From assembly GCF_012027555.1 (NCBI RefSeq), contig NZ_SNUQ01000001.1:186001-250000 (forward strand): DNA of 64,000 nucleotides, in the 5' to 3' direction. Positions 33,228 to 41,874 of the stretch are shown here, piece by piece. Below the pieces are notes generated by a model that made no database searches, was not told the origin of the DNA, and saw only the letters and a list, made by a program, of their open reading frames with translations. Source of the stretch: Thermococcus sp. CX2. GTDB lineage: Archaea; Methanobacteriota_B; Thermococci; Thermococcales; Thermococcaceae. Each line of letters opens with the position of its first letter. Position 1 is the stretch's first letter. Both the position numbers and the translations under genes were made by a program.

Positions 33228-33986
33228 ATGCTGAAGGACGTCGAGATAAGTGGGGCGATAATCGAGGCCTACATGAAAGACCTGCTCGACAACCTCACGC
33301 TTGATGTTGCCATCATCGGTGCTGGCCCATCGGGCATGGTTGCAGCTTACTATCTCGCCAAGGGCGGAGCAAAGGTGGCAATCTTCGAGAAGAAGCTCAG
33401 CGTGGGCGGTGGAATCTGGGGCGGCGCGATGGGCTTCAACAGGATCGTCGTGGAGGAGAGCGCCAGGGAGATACTCGATGAGTTTGGGATAGATTACGGG
33501 GAGTTCAGACCGGGTCTTTACGTAGCCGACGCGATTGAAGTTGCCACGACGATAGCCAGCAGGACGGTGAAGGCCGGGGTAAAGATATTCAACATGGTTG
33601 AGGTCGAGGACTTAGTAGTTAAAAACGACCGCGTGGCCGGGGTGGTCATAAACTGGACGCCGGTGAAGATGACGGGCCTCCACGTGGATCCCCTAACGGT
33701 GGAGGCAAGGTTCGTGATTGATTCAACGGGCCATGGAGCTCAGGTAACTCAGCACCTGCTGAAGAGAGGGCTGATAGAGAAGCTCCCCGGGGAGGGCCCC
33801 ATGTGGGCCGAGATGGGTGAGAGGCTCACGGTGGAGCATACCGGGGAGGTCTTCCCGGGACTGTACGTCACGGGCATGGCGGCAAACGCAGTTGCCGGTG
33901 CCCCGAGGATGGGGCCAATATTCGGCGGCATGTTCCTGAGCGGGAGAAAAGCAGCCATTGAAATCCTCGAGAAGCTCAAGGTGTGA
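33228..33986 (+). CDS. thi4: Sulfide-dependent adenosine diphosphate thiazole synthase
   Basis: 252 residues. The FAD/NAD-binding N-terminus DVAIIGAGPSGMVAAYYLAKGGAKVAIFEKKLSVGGGIWGGAM makes thiazole from NAD and glycine. At the position of the sulfur-donor cysteine of yeast Thi4, this protein reads MTGLHVDPLTVEAR, with His. Archaeal enzymes with this substitution use free sulfide catalytically instead of sacrificing their own Cys. The C-terminal GMAANAVAGAPRMGPIFGGMFLSG is the typical family end. GGGGTGGTCAG precedes ATG 33228. It starts the thi4-thiDN unit. Confidence 0.95.
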   Translation: MLKDVEISGAIIEAYMKDLLDNLTLDVAIIGAGPSGMVAAYYLAKGGAKVAIFEKKLSVGGGIWGGAMGFNRIVVEESAREILDEFGIDYGEFRPGLYVADAIEVATTIASRTVKAGVKIFNMVEVEDLVVKNDRVAGVVINWTPVKMTGLHVDPLTVEARFVIDSTGHGAQVTQHLLKRGLIEKLPGEGPMWAEMGERLTVEHTGEVFPGLYVTGMAANAVAGAPRMGPIFGGMFLSGRKAAIEILEKLKV

Positions 33987-33989
33987 GCC

Positions 33990-35300
33990 ATGGCCGTCTT
34001 GATAATAGCGGGCCTCGACACCGGCGGCGGGGCTGGAATAGCAGCCGACATAAAGACCGTCTCAGCCCTCGGTCTCCATCCCCTCCCTATCCTTTCTGCG
34101 GTAACCTACCAGAACCCCGATGGGGTCAGAGGCTACCACGTCCTTCCTCCAGAGCTCATCCGCGGGGAGATAAGGGCCGTCAAGGATTTCTTCGAGATTG
34201 AGGCGGTAAAAATAGGCATGCTCGGCAACGGGGAGGCTGTAAAAATAGTCGCCGAGGAAACGGAGGGCCTTCTGAGGGTTCTTGACCCGGTTTTGACTTC
34301 CTCCACCGATCATCCCCTGATAGATGTGGAAGGCATCGAGACGCTAAAGGACCTCTTGATTCCAGGTTCAATAGTCACACCGAACGTTCCAGAGGCCGAG
34401 AAGCTTACGGGGATGAAGGTTTCAAGCGTTGAGGACATGAAGAAGGCCGCCAGGATTCTCGTTGAGGAGTTCGGAGCCAAGGCGGCCGTCGTTAAGGGGG
34501 GACACCTCGACTACACCGACGTCCTCTACTGGAATGGAGAGTTCTACGAGTTCCGAGGTGAAATGATTGAAGGCTTCACCCACGGAACGGGCTGCGCATT
34601 TTCCTCGGCTTTGGCTTCCCTCCTCGCCAAGGGGATGGAGCTTCCAGAGGCCGTGGAGGAGGCAAAGCGCTTCGTTGAAACTGCGATAAGGTTCTCTTCC
34701 AGAGAGGGCAAGTGCATCAACCCCCTTGCACCGCTTGAAATCGACGTCGAGCGCTGGAGGGCCTATTCGGGGCTCAAAAATGCAGTGAAAAGACTCGTGG
34801 AGATGGGTGAGCTTTTGAATCCCTTCGTTCCGGAGGTTGGGACGAACTTCGCCTACGCCACTCCCCAAGGCGAGGTCTTCGCGGTGAAGGGCAGGATAGT
34901 GCGCTACGGAAAAACGATTAAACCAGTTGGACCGGTCGAGCTAAACGCGTCGGACCACCTAAAACGAGCCCTCCTCAAGTTCCGTGAGTTTTACCCCGAG
35001 GTAAGGGCCGTTATCAACCTCCGCTATTCAAGGGAGCTCATCGAGAGGGCAGAAAAGCTGGGCCTCACGGTTTCCTTCTACGACAGGCGCGAGGAGCCAG
35101 AGGACGTTAAGACCAGGGAGGGCGGAACGATTCCATGGGGCATAGAGACGGCGATAAGGAGGGTCAGGGAGAGGCCCGACGTCATATACCACCTTGGTGA
35201 CTGGGGCAAGGAGCCAATGGTCCTTATATTTGGAGAGAATCCTTTGGAGGTTATTGAAAAAGTCAAGGAACTCTTGGACGTTCCAAGAGGGCAATCCTAA
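33990..35300 (+). CDS. thiDN: Bifunctional HMP/HMP-P kinase and thiamine-phosphate synthase (ThiD-ThiN fusion)
   Basis: 436 residues. The N-terminal ~260 residues are a ribokinase-like ThiD: GLDTGGGAGIAADIKTVSALG, KIGMLGNGEA, VLDPVLTSSTDHPL, IVTPNVPEAEKLTGM and GFTHGTGCAFSSALAS (anion hole and catalytic Asp region). The C-terminal ~170 residues (VPEVGTNFAYATPQGEVFAVKGRIVR...REGGTIPWGIETA...VIYHLGDWGKEPMVLIFG) are ThiN, the archaeal thiamine-phosphate synthase that replaces ThiE. One protein thus makes HMP-PP and couples it to the thiazole. It starts 3 bases after the thi4 stop. Confidence 0.96.
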   Translation: MAVLIIAGLDTGGGAGIAADIKTVSALGLHPLPILSAVTYQNPDGVRGYHVLPPELIRGEIRAVKDFFEIEAVKIGMLGNGEAVKIVAEETEGLLRVLDPVLTSSTDHPLIDVEGIETLKDLLIPGSIVTPNVPEAEKLTGMKVSSVEDMKKAARILVEEFGAKAAVVKGGHLDYTDVLYWNGEFYEFRGEMIEGFTHGTGCAFSSALASLLAKGMELPEAVEEAKRFVETAIRFSSREGKCINPLAPLEIDVERWRAYSGLKNAVKRLVEMGELLNPFVPEVGTNFAYATPQGEVFAVKGRIVRYGKTIKPVGPVELNASDHLKRALLKFREFYPEVRAVINLRYSRELIERAEKLGLTVSFYDRREEPEDVKTREGGTIPWGIETAIRRVRERPDVIYHLGDWGKEPMVLIFGENPLEVIEKVKELLDVPRGQS

Positions 35301-35734
35301 AGTGTTCCAGTGTGATCCCCTTGACCGGCTCAGGCCTATGGTACAATGGTCGATAGAGACATCTCGAACGTGTCTTCCCCCTTATTTTTCTCGCTGTCTA
35401 TATGGCTTTATCAATCAGATCAGTCCTCTCAAGGGCCAAATAGCTTTCGGGCCCTCCTTATGAATCCCATAAATGTTTGCTTTCTCTCAACGGGCTTCAA
35501 AGTGAGCTCCTATCTTGGTGTCTCCACACAGACGTAATAGATCTTCCGTTAACAACTGCGGAGAAGTTAAATAACTTAAAGTTATAATTGTTTAAAATCG
35601 TCTAAACGGAAAATAAGGACTCACGAAGTCCCTAAAGTTTTGTTAAAGACTGCTGAATTATGCAACTACAATCACAACCCATACAGCAAGAGTTTTAAAT
35701 TACGAACACTAACTTTCTAAGTGGTGGCATTTAC
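35301..35734. other. 434-base A+T-rich intergenic region
   Basis: No ORF, tRNA or guide-RNA pattern was found on either strand. There is a small hairpin GGACT-CACGA-AGTCC near 35619-35633. A promoter candidate (GAGTTTTAAATTACG, ~35687-35701) sits at the right distance for the DUF835 gene at 35735. The first ~220 bases are not notable in composition and could be an unrecognised gene relic. Confidence 0.5.
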
Positions 35735-36571
35735 ATGGGTATAATCCAAATACTCCTAAGTGCCGAATTTAATGAAACTGTCACCTTGATAATCAACATA
35801 GCCACGGTGGCCTTGGCAGTCAAATTCAGAAAGTCCTTCCGGAGCACGTATCCCGGCGTAGGAAAGTTCTACGATGCACTTCTCCTTGCCACAATTGTAT
35901 GGTTTATCGCAGAATGCTTCTACGCCCCAGGCTATTTCTCTGACTATTTCAGCGAAGAGTTCATAGAAAAATCTGAATTGATAGCCGATAACATATGGAT
36001 AGTGTTTCAGCTGCTGTTTTTCTATGCCTTTGCGTCGCTGTTTGGAGCACTTATAAACAACTATCGGGTGGAGGTCGTTAAAGAGGTTCCAAAAGGCGGT
36101 GAGAACGAATCGGCGTTAATGTTATCCCCTGGCACACACATAGTTTTCCCAGGAAAGGCGAAAGGGTTTTTCCTGAGCCTCCTGAAGAAATATCCTGGCC
36201 TGGTGATTTCAAGAACACCCCCAGAGGAAATCAAGAGGAGACTCGGGCTTGAGCGGACGCCCGTCATATGGATCACGAGAGTGGATGGAAAATCGCACGT
36301 CTTCCCCACCCGTCTTGAGTACTTGGGACATCTGGTGGTCGAGTTCTTCAAGGAAAACGAAACACCCAAGGTCGTTCTGATAGACTGCCTAGAGTATCTC
36401 GTTATCGAGAACGGCTTTCAGCAGGTTTTCAAGTTTCTTTTAAATCTCAAAGACCATGCCCTGATAACCAATTCGATTATTCTCCTGGCAACGTCCCAAG
36501 AAGTCTGGAGAAACAATGAGTGGACACTTCTCACAAGGGAGTTTCCCGTGGTGGATCGCGATAATCATTGA
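35735..36571 (+). CDS. Membrane protein with C-terminal DUF835 domain
   Basis: 278 residues. The first ~110 residues have several hydrophobic helices (FNETVTLIINIATVALAV, LLLATIVWFIAECFYAPG, IWIVFQLLFFYAFASLFGALI). The C-terminal ~160 residues carry DUF835 motifs: VISRTPPEEIKRRLGLERTPVIWITRV, YLGHLVVEFFKE, KVVLIDCLEYLVIENGFQQVFKFLL and LLATSQEVW. DUF835 is an archaeal RecA-like/KaiC-related fold lacking a P-loop, commonly attached to membrane or sensor domains in Thermococcales, and of unknown function. GTGGTGGCA lies upstream of ATG 35735. It is monocistronic. Confidence 0.85.
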   Translation: MGIIQILLSAEFNETVTLIINIATVALAVKFRKSFRSTYPGVGKFYDALLLATIVWFIAECFYAPGYFSDYFSEEFIEKSELIADNIWIVFQLLFFYAFASLFGALINNYRVEVVKEVPKGGENESALMLSPGTHIVFPGKAKGFFLSLLKKYPGLVISRTPPEEIKRRLGLERTPVIWITRVDGKSHVFPTRLEYLGHLVVEFFKENETPKVVLIDCLEYLVIENGFQQVFKFLLNLKDHALITNSIILLATSQEVWRNNEWTLLTREFPVVDRDNH

Positions 36572-36668
36572 GAAAAACAAGTGCACAGGTACTTAGAGGC
36601 CTGGATTCCTTGTCAAAAGGGAGAACAGTTATTAATTTCACCCGTTCAATTATCAGTGGTGATGTCCG

Positions 36669-38570
36669 ATGATTCTTCGGGGCAGGGTAATTGGCAGCGA
36701 AATCCCGCGCTTCAAACACCGGTGGTTTGGGATTCTTGAGGTCGAGACCGAGAAGGGAAGGCTCAAGCTCTACATGACGGGCAACGCCGCCCAGTGGTTC
36801 CTGAGCGGTGATGAGGTAGAGATTCACCTCAAGAAAGAGCCGGAGGAAGAAATCCTCGACTTCGACGACTACGAGCTCTACAAATTTTATTCGGGTGATA
36901 AGGTCAAGGTCTGGCCGCTGTGGGAAAAGACGTTCGAGGCAAAGCGCTTTTCTCCCCTGACTGGAGAGCTCCTCTACACCTACAGGATACGCGCGAGAGA
37001 GGCAAAATACGAGAGCGACTTCGAGGCTATAGCCGAGCTGGAGCAGTACCACTACGCCAGCCAGAAGGAGAAGGTGGCCTTATGGCGCTGTGAAAACGGC
37101 CACATCTTCGAGGCCAACACGAAGGAGAGCTGCCCAGTCTGCGGGAGCGACAATGTTCACATCCTCGAAATCAAGGGCTCAACCCCAGCGTCGCGCTTCT
37201 TGATTCTCGAGCTGGAGAACAGGGAGGAGTACGAGCCGAGGATTCTAGCATACGTCCGCATTGATCCGCCCATTCCGCTGATGCACAGGCGTTTGCCGAA
37301 CGGCGAGGTGGAAAGGAACATTCGCGAAAAGGTCTTTCCAGAGGACTGGTTTAAGCCCGCTTTCTGGCCCGAGAGAATAATGAGGGAGCTATACGAGGAG
37401 CTGAAGAGGAAGCACACCAGGAGAGTAGCCCGCTCCATGCTCTGGGAGGAGGCAAAGTGGAGGGCCCTGAGGGAGACGAACACAGCTGGAGCAAGGATAG
37501 CGCGCGTCGTTGTTCACCCAGACTACCGCTCCGACGGATTGGGCCAATTAAGCGTCAAGGCAGCACTGGAGTGGATTGCCGAGAGAAGAATCCCCGAGAT
37601 GAGAAAGAGGAAACACATAGTCGAGACCATAGCTCAAATGGCCCGCTACAACCCATTCTTCGAGAAGGTCGGCTTTAAGTTCCTCTGGGAGACCGCGAGC
37701 GGGAGACCGGTTCTCTTTTACCCGCTCAGCGATGAGGCTAAGGAATACATAGAGCGCTTTTTGAGGGAAGACCCCTACGCCCCGAAGGACGGCCGCTTAT
37801 GGAGGCCAAGCTACGGAAGAGTCGAGCCGCTAAGCGGGCCGATAGTCTTTAAGAACGTCAGCAAGGTCTTTGAGAGCGAGCTTGACGTTAAGGGACTGCC
37901 CGAAGAAATTCAGGAGCTTTTAAAGGCCTTCGGCGTCAGGCACCGCGTAATTCAAAGGCCCGTTTTGAGAAACCTGGACTTTGAACTCAAGCCCGGCGAG
38001 CTTGTGGCCATAGTCGGGGCGAGCGGAGCAGGAAAAACCACCCTGCTGAGGCTCATCCTCGGCGCGGCGAGGGGATACTGGGAGGAAAAATACAGGCCGA
38101 CAGTTGGAGAGATAGGGGTGCCCGACAACGTCAAGGTCTCCGTGCTGATTCCAGGTGAGTTCGAGCCAGAATTTGGCTCAGAGAGCATATTGGAGCACGT
38201 TTACAGGAAAATCAGAGATTTAAATGCGGCCGTCGAAATTCTCAACCGGGCCGGACTGAGCGATGCAGTGCTTTACAGGGCCCGCTTTGGTGAGCTCTCG
38301 ACCGGCCAGAAGGAGAGGGCAAAGATAGCGTCGCTCTTAGCCGAGAAGCCCAACCTGCTGTTAATAGACGAGTTCGCGGCCCATCTCGACACGCTCACGG
38401 CTATGCGCGTGGCCAAGAAGGTGGCCGAGATAATCCGCGAGGCTGGCATTACAGCGCTGATAATCACCCACAGACCGGAGGTTCTCAAGGCCCTTGACCC
38501 AGATAAAGTCCTCTTCGTGGGCTACGGAACAGCCAGGATAGAGGAAAAGACTAAAGAAGGACGCACATGA
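36669..38570 (+). CDS. COG2401-type GNAT-like domain fused to an ABC ATPase
   Basis: 633 residues. Residues ~1-130 form an OB-like or novel domain. A zinc ribbon follows (CENGHIFEANTKESCPVCGS, ~142-161). Residues ~260-350 are acetyltransferase-like, with the acyl-CoA loop as VVHPDYRSDGLGQLSVKAALEW (RxxGxG). Residues ~390-630 are an ABC ATPase: GASGAGKTTLLRLILG (Walker A), FGELSTGQKERAKIASLL (signature), LLLIDEFAAHL (Walker B, Asp-Glu) and ITHRPEVL (H-loop). There are no membrane segments, so it is not a transporter subunit by itself. The architecture matches COG2401, which has no proven function. The gene overlaps the convergent CPBP gene by 20 bases. Confidence 0.85.
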   Translation: MILRGRVIGSEIPRFKHRWFGILEVETEKGRLKLYMTGNAAQWFLSGDEVEIHLKKEPEEEILDFDDYELYKFYSGDKVKVWPLWEKTFEAKRFSPLTGELLYTYRIRAREAKYESDFEAIAELEQYHYASQKEKVALWRCENGHIFEANTKESCPVCGSDNVHILEIKGSTPASRFLILELENREEYEPRILAYVRIDPPIPLMHRRLPNGEVERNIREKVFPEDWFKPAFWPERIMRELYEELKRKHTRRVARSMLWEEAKWRALRETNTAGARIARVVVHPDYRSDGLGQLSVKAALEWIAERRIPEMRKRKHIVETIAQMARYNPFFEKVGFKFLWETASGRPVLFYPLSDEAKEYIERFLREDPYAPKDGRLWRPSYGRVEPLSGPIVFKNVSKVFESELDVKGLPEEIQELLKAFGVRHRVIQRPVLRNLDFELKPGELVAIVGASGAGKTTLLRLILGAARGYWEEKYRPTVGEIGVPDNVKVSVLIPGEFEPEFGSESILEHVYRKIRDLNAAVEILNRAGLSDAVLYRARFGELSTGQKERAKIASLLAEKPNLLLIDEFAAHLDTLTAMRVAKKVAEIIREAGITALIITHRPEVLKALDPDKVLFVGYGTARIEEKTKEGRT

Positions 38571-39153
38571 CGTCGAAGAGGGCCGAGCCAAGCCAGTGAA
38601 GGAAGAAGCTCGGGAGAAAGCTCCCGCCCTTCAAATCCATTTTTGCGAATATTATCCCTGCGAAGAAGGCGTAGGGGACTTCAATGCCGGGCTTTCCAAT
38701 GTGGACGAGAGTGTAAGGAATGTCCTGGGCCAGAATCGCAAGCCACTCGTTCTTCCTCGCCAGTGGGAAGAGCAGAACTCCGCGATAGAATGCCTCGTGG
38801 GCGAACATTACAGCTCCAACCGCCAGCTCCTTGATGAGGAAATCCACCCAGCCCGAATAGGAAAAGACGGGATAGTAGCTCTTCATCGAGGGAACCGTCG
38901 TCCCGTAGAGGCTTATGGGGATTGAAAGGAGAAAAAGAACCGCGAACCACTTGTAACCTTCTTTTTTCCCAAATTGGAAGCCGAGCTCTCGGGGTTTGAA
39001 CCCGAGGAAGTACGCGGCAGCTAAAGGCAGAACGACGTAAAAGAACAAGTCGTAGGCCGCCCATTCGAAAACGTTATCTCCCCTGTGCCAGGCTAAGGGA
39101 ATGAACGCAAGCGAGACTGCGTAGAGAAGCCAGGCGTTCCGCTTGAGTCTCAT
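38551..39153 (-). CDS. CPBP-family membrane protein (CAAX protease/Abi-like) with altered motif 1
   Basis: 200 residues and about six helices. Motif 1, usually EExxxR, reads VMFAHEAFYRGVLLF, with His in place of the first Glu and the second Glu and Arg retained. Motif 2 reads IPYTLVHIG (His) and motif 3 FFLHWLGSALFD (His). The CPBP fold acts as a glutamic-type intramembrane protease in studied members. Loss of the first Glu may abolish or alter activity, so I would not call it an active protease without test. Its 3' end overlaps the COG2401 gene by 20 bases. Confidence 0.8.
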   Translation of the reverse strand: MRLKRNAWLLYAVSLAFIPLAWHRGDNVFEWAAYDLFFYVVLPLAAAYFLGFKPRELGFQFGKKEGYKWFAVLFLLSIPISLYGTTVPSMKSYYPVFSYSGWVDFLIKELAVGAVMFAHEAFYRGVLLFPLARKNEWLAILAQDIPYTLVHIGKPGIEVPYAFFAGIIFAKMDLKGGSFLPSFFLHWLGSALFDVMCVLL

Positions 39154-39190
39154 GGAGAAAAGTTAGGGAGAGAGAATAAAAGCTTTGGCC

Positions 39191-40237
39191 TCACTCGGAG
39201 ACCTCTTCTTTCTTCTCATCGGTACCCTCAACCGATTCCTCGGTCTTCTTCTTGGTGGTCTTCCTCTTCCTGGTCGAGGTGCTCCTCTTCCTCGTGGTCT
39301 TGGACTTCTTGGTGCTCTTCTTTGGCTTCTTCTCGGCCTGCTCTTCTTCTGTGGTCTCTGGCTCCTCCCTGACCTCCTCCTCAGCCTCGGGAGTCTCTTC
39401 CTTCTTCTCCTCGCTTTCCTCGGCCTTCACTTCCTCAGCTTCGGTGGTCTCTTCAGCAGGCTTCTCCTCCTCGGCCTTCTCGATGAGCGGCTCGCTGACC
39501 TCTTCCTCGAGCTCGATAACCTCCTCCCCGGGCGGTTTGAGGAGCTCCTCAACGTTAGGCTTGAACTCGACCTGCTCGTAGCCTATGAACTTGAGGTCGC
39601 TCTCGAGGAGTATCTCGCCAAGAACGAGGGTGTTCTTGTCTATCTCAACGTTGCTGAAGTCGACCTTAACGTCCTTCTCGCCAACTTCGATGATGACCTT
39701 ATCGGCCTCAACCATTGGGAGCCTAAGCTCAATGAGGGCCTTAACCTTCTCGATTGGGTCTTCGATCTTCTCGACAACCTCGACCTCGTAGACGAGGTGC
39801 TTGCCGGCGAACGGATGGTTGAAGTCAACCCTGACACGGCCGCTCGAGACACTTATGACCCTACCCTTGAGCTTCCTGCCGCTCTCGGTCTCAATCTCAA
39901 CCTCCAAACCGGGGAACGGGTAGAGACCCTGCCTCCTGAACTGACCGAGGGTGAAGGTCTTTATGAGCTTGGGGTCGCGCCTGCCGAAGCCCTTCTCGGG
40001 CGGGAGGATTATCTCGTACTTCTTCCCGACTTCAAGCCCTTCGAGCTGCTCGTCAAGACCCTTGAGAACGTGACCGGCGCCGATGGCTATCGGAACCGGG
40101 CCGTAGATACCCTTCTCGGAGTAGATTCCTGCCTCCTTGGCGACCTCCTCGTAGGTAGTGTCGAATATCTCTCCGGTCTCCTTAACCTTCCCGGTGTAGT
40201 GGAGCCTTATGACGTCTCCCTTCTGAACCTTGACCAT
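39191..40237 (-). CDS. Long-form FKBP-type peptidyl-prolyl isomerase with acidic/basic tail
   Basis: 348 residues. The N-terminal FKBP domain (VKVQKGDVIRLHYTGKVKETGEIFDTTYEE) has an inserted flap and the IAIGAGHVLKGLDEQLEGLEVGKKYEIILPPEKGFG core typical of archaeal SlyD-like FKBPs with chaperone activity. Residues ~150-235 form a further domain. The last ~110 residues are low complexity, first Glu-rich (EEEVSEPLIEKAEEEKPAEE) and then Lys/Arg/Thr/Ser-rich (KKSTKKSKTTRKRSTSTRKR). Such a charged tail is longer than in most archaeal FKBPs and may bind nucleic acid. GGAGGT precedes ATG 40237. Confidence 0.93.
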   Translation of the reverse strand: MVKVQKGDVIRLHYTGKVKETGEIFDTTYEEVAKEAGIYSEKGIYGPVPIAIGAGHVLKGLDEQLEGLEVGKKYEIILPPEKGFGRRDPKLIKTFTLGQFRRQGLYPFPGLEVEIETESGRKLKGRVISVSSGRVRVDFNHPFAGKHLVYEVEVVEKIEDPIEKVKALIELRLPMVEADKVIIEVGEKDVKVDFSNVEIDKNTLVLGEILLESDLKFIGYEQVEFKPNVEELLKPPGEEVIELEEEVSEPLIEKAEEEKPAEETTEAEEVKAEESEEKKEETPEAEEEVREEPETTEEEQAEKKPKKSTKKSKTTRKRSTSTRKRKTTKKKTEESVEGTDEKKEEVSE

Positions 40238-40353
40238 GAGCATTACCTCCTTTTCGTGCTCCTACCCCGATTAAGGGAGTTGGTTTTTAAGCTTTCCCAC
40301 CGGGCGATAACCTAATAAAACGCCCCGGCAAAGTTCACCCGGTGGTGAGAAAG

Positions 40354-41784
40354 ATGGCCATTAGAGTGTACAACACCCTGACGAAGCAGAAGGAGGAGTT
40401 CAAGCCCCTGAGGGAAGGGGAGGTCAGGATGTACGTCTGCGGTCCAACGGTTTACGATTATACTCATCTGGGCCACGCAAGGACGTACGTGGCTTTTGAC
40501 GTCATTAGACGCTATCTCGAGCACAAGGGCTACACGGTTCTGATGGTCATGAACTTCACAGACATAGATGACAAGATAATCAAGCGCGCCAACGAGACCG
40601 GCGAAGACCCGAAGGAGCTCGCCGAGAAGTTCCTGCGCTACTTCCTTGAGGATATGAAAGCTCTAAAGGTTAAGCCGGCCGACATCTATCCGCGCGTTAC
40701 GGAGCACATTCAGGACATTATAGACTTCGTGAAGAAGCTCCAGGAAAAGGGCTACGCCTACGAGGGGAGCGATGGGGTCTACTTCGAGGTCAGGAAGTTC
40801 AAGGACTATGGTAAGCTGAGCGGAATAAAGCTTGAAGAGCTGGTTAAGGGAGCAAGGGTCGAGCCCGGCGAAGGTAAGAAGAACCCCGAGGACTTCGCCC
40901 TCTGGAAGAAGGCCAAGCCCGGAGAGCCTAAGTGGGACAGCCCATGGGGCGAGGGAAGGCCAGGCTGGCACATCGAGTGCTCCACGATGAGCACGAAGTA
41001 CCTCGGTGAGAGCTTCGACATCCACGGGGGCGGAAACGACCTTATCTTCCCGCACCACGAGAATGAAATCGCCCAGAGCGAGGCCTGCACAGGTCATGAG
41101 TGGGTCAAGTACTGGCTGCACACGGGCTTCGTTATGGTCAGCGGCGAAAAGATGAGCAAGAGCCTGGGCAACTTTGTAACGATTAGGGAGCTCCTCGAGA
41201 AGTACTCGCCCGAGGTCATCCGCTTCTTCGTCCTCCAGAAGCACTACCGCTCGCCACTGGACTACACAGAGGAGGGCATCCAGCATGCCAAGAACAACCT
41301 TGAGAGGCTCTACAACACGCTGGAGAACATTAGGATTGCCCTAGAGAGGGCGGAGATTTCCTTCAGGTGGGGCAGCGAAGAGTTCGAGCTCTACGAGACC
41401 ATCAGGGAAGCGAGGAAGAAGTTCTACAATGCGATGGACGATGACTTTAACACGGCCGAAGCCATGAAACCAATCTTTGAAGTCTCAAATGCCGTGAACA
41501 GATACCTCACCAAAGTGGAGAATCCGAAGGAGAGCGTCCTCAGGAAGGCCATGGAGTTCTTCAGGATGGTAAGCGAGATATTCGGCATTTTTGAAGACTA
41601 CTTCAAGGAGGAGAAGGCAGGGAACGAGGAGGCACTGATAGAACTCCTCATAGAGGTCAGGGCCGAACTTAGAAAACAGCGCAACTTTGCTTTAGCCGAT
41701 AAAATCAGAGACGAGCTTAAAGCGCTGGGCATACAGCTCGAGGACACCCCCCAGGGGACGATTTGGAAGAGGATTAACGTTTGA
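40354..41784 (+). CDS. cysS: Cysteinyl-tRNA synthetase
   Basis: 476 residues, a class-I enzyme. The HIGH motif is THLGHARTYV, and KMSKS is GEKMSKSLGN near residue 270. Zinc ligands include the Cys in MYVCGPTVYD, the Cys/His cluster near GWHIECSTMS, and FPHHENEIAQSEA. The C-terminal helical anticodon-binding part ends EDTPQGTIWKRI. GGTGGTGAGAAAG precedes ATG 40354, which is preferred over the in-frame GTG at 40342. Together with SerK, the window thus holds both cysteine synthesis and charging genes, though they are unlinked. Confidence 0.97.
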   Translation: MAIRVYNTLTKQKEEFKPLREGEVRMYVCGPTVYDYTHLGHARTYVAFDVIRRYLEHKGYTVLMVMNFTDIDDKIIKRANETGEDPKELAEKFLRYFLEDMKALKVKPADIYPRVTEHIQDIIDFVKKLQEKGYAYEGSDGVYFEVRKFKDYGKLSGIKLEELVKGARVEPGEGKKNPEDFALWKKAKPGEPKWDSPWGEGRPGWHIECSTMSTKYLGESFDIHGGGNDLIFPHHENEIAQSEACTGHEWVKYWLHTGFVMVSGEKMSKSLGNFVTIRELLEKYSPEVIRFFVLQKHYRSPLDYTEEGIQHAKNNLERLYNTLENIRIALERAEISFRWGSEEFELYETIREARKKFYNAMDDDFNTAEAMKPIFEVSNAVNRYLTKVENPKESVLRKAMEFFRMVSEIFGIFEDYFKEEKAGNEEALIELLIEVRAELRKQRNFALADKIRDELKALGIQLEDTPQGTIWKRINV

Positions 41785-41874
41785 TTTTCTTCAATTCTTT
41801 TGCCACTTTTCCGTCAAACGGCAGAGCGTAAGGCTTAAATATTACATTACCTTCCCTCCCGTAAGGGAAATCCA

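Noticed and set aside
39185-40315. 376-residue Leu-rich open frame on plus strand
   Set aside because: It mirrors the Glu/Lys-rich tail of the FKBP gene on the other strand, which reads as Leu/Phe/Ser in reverse.
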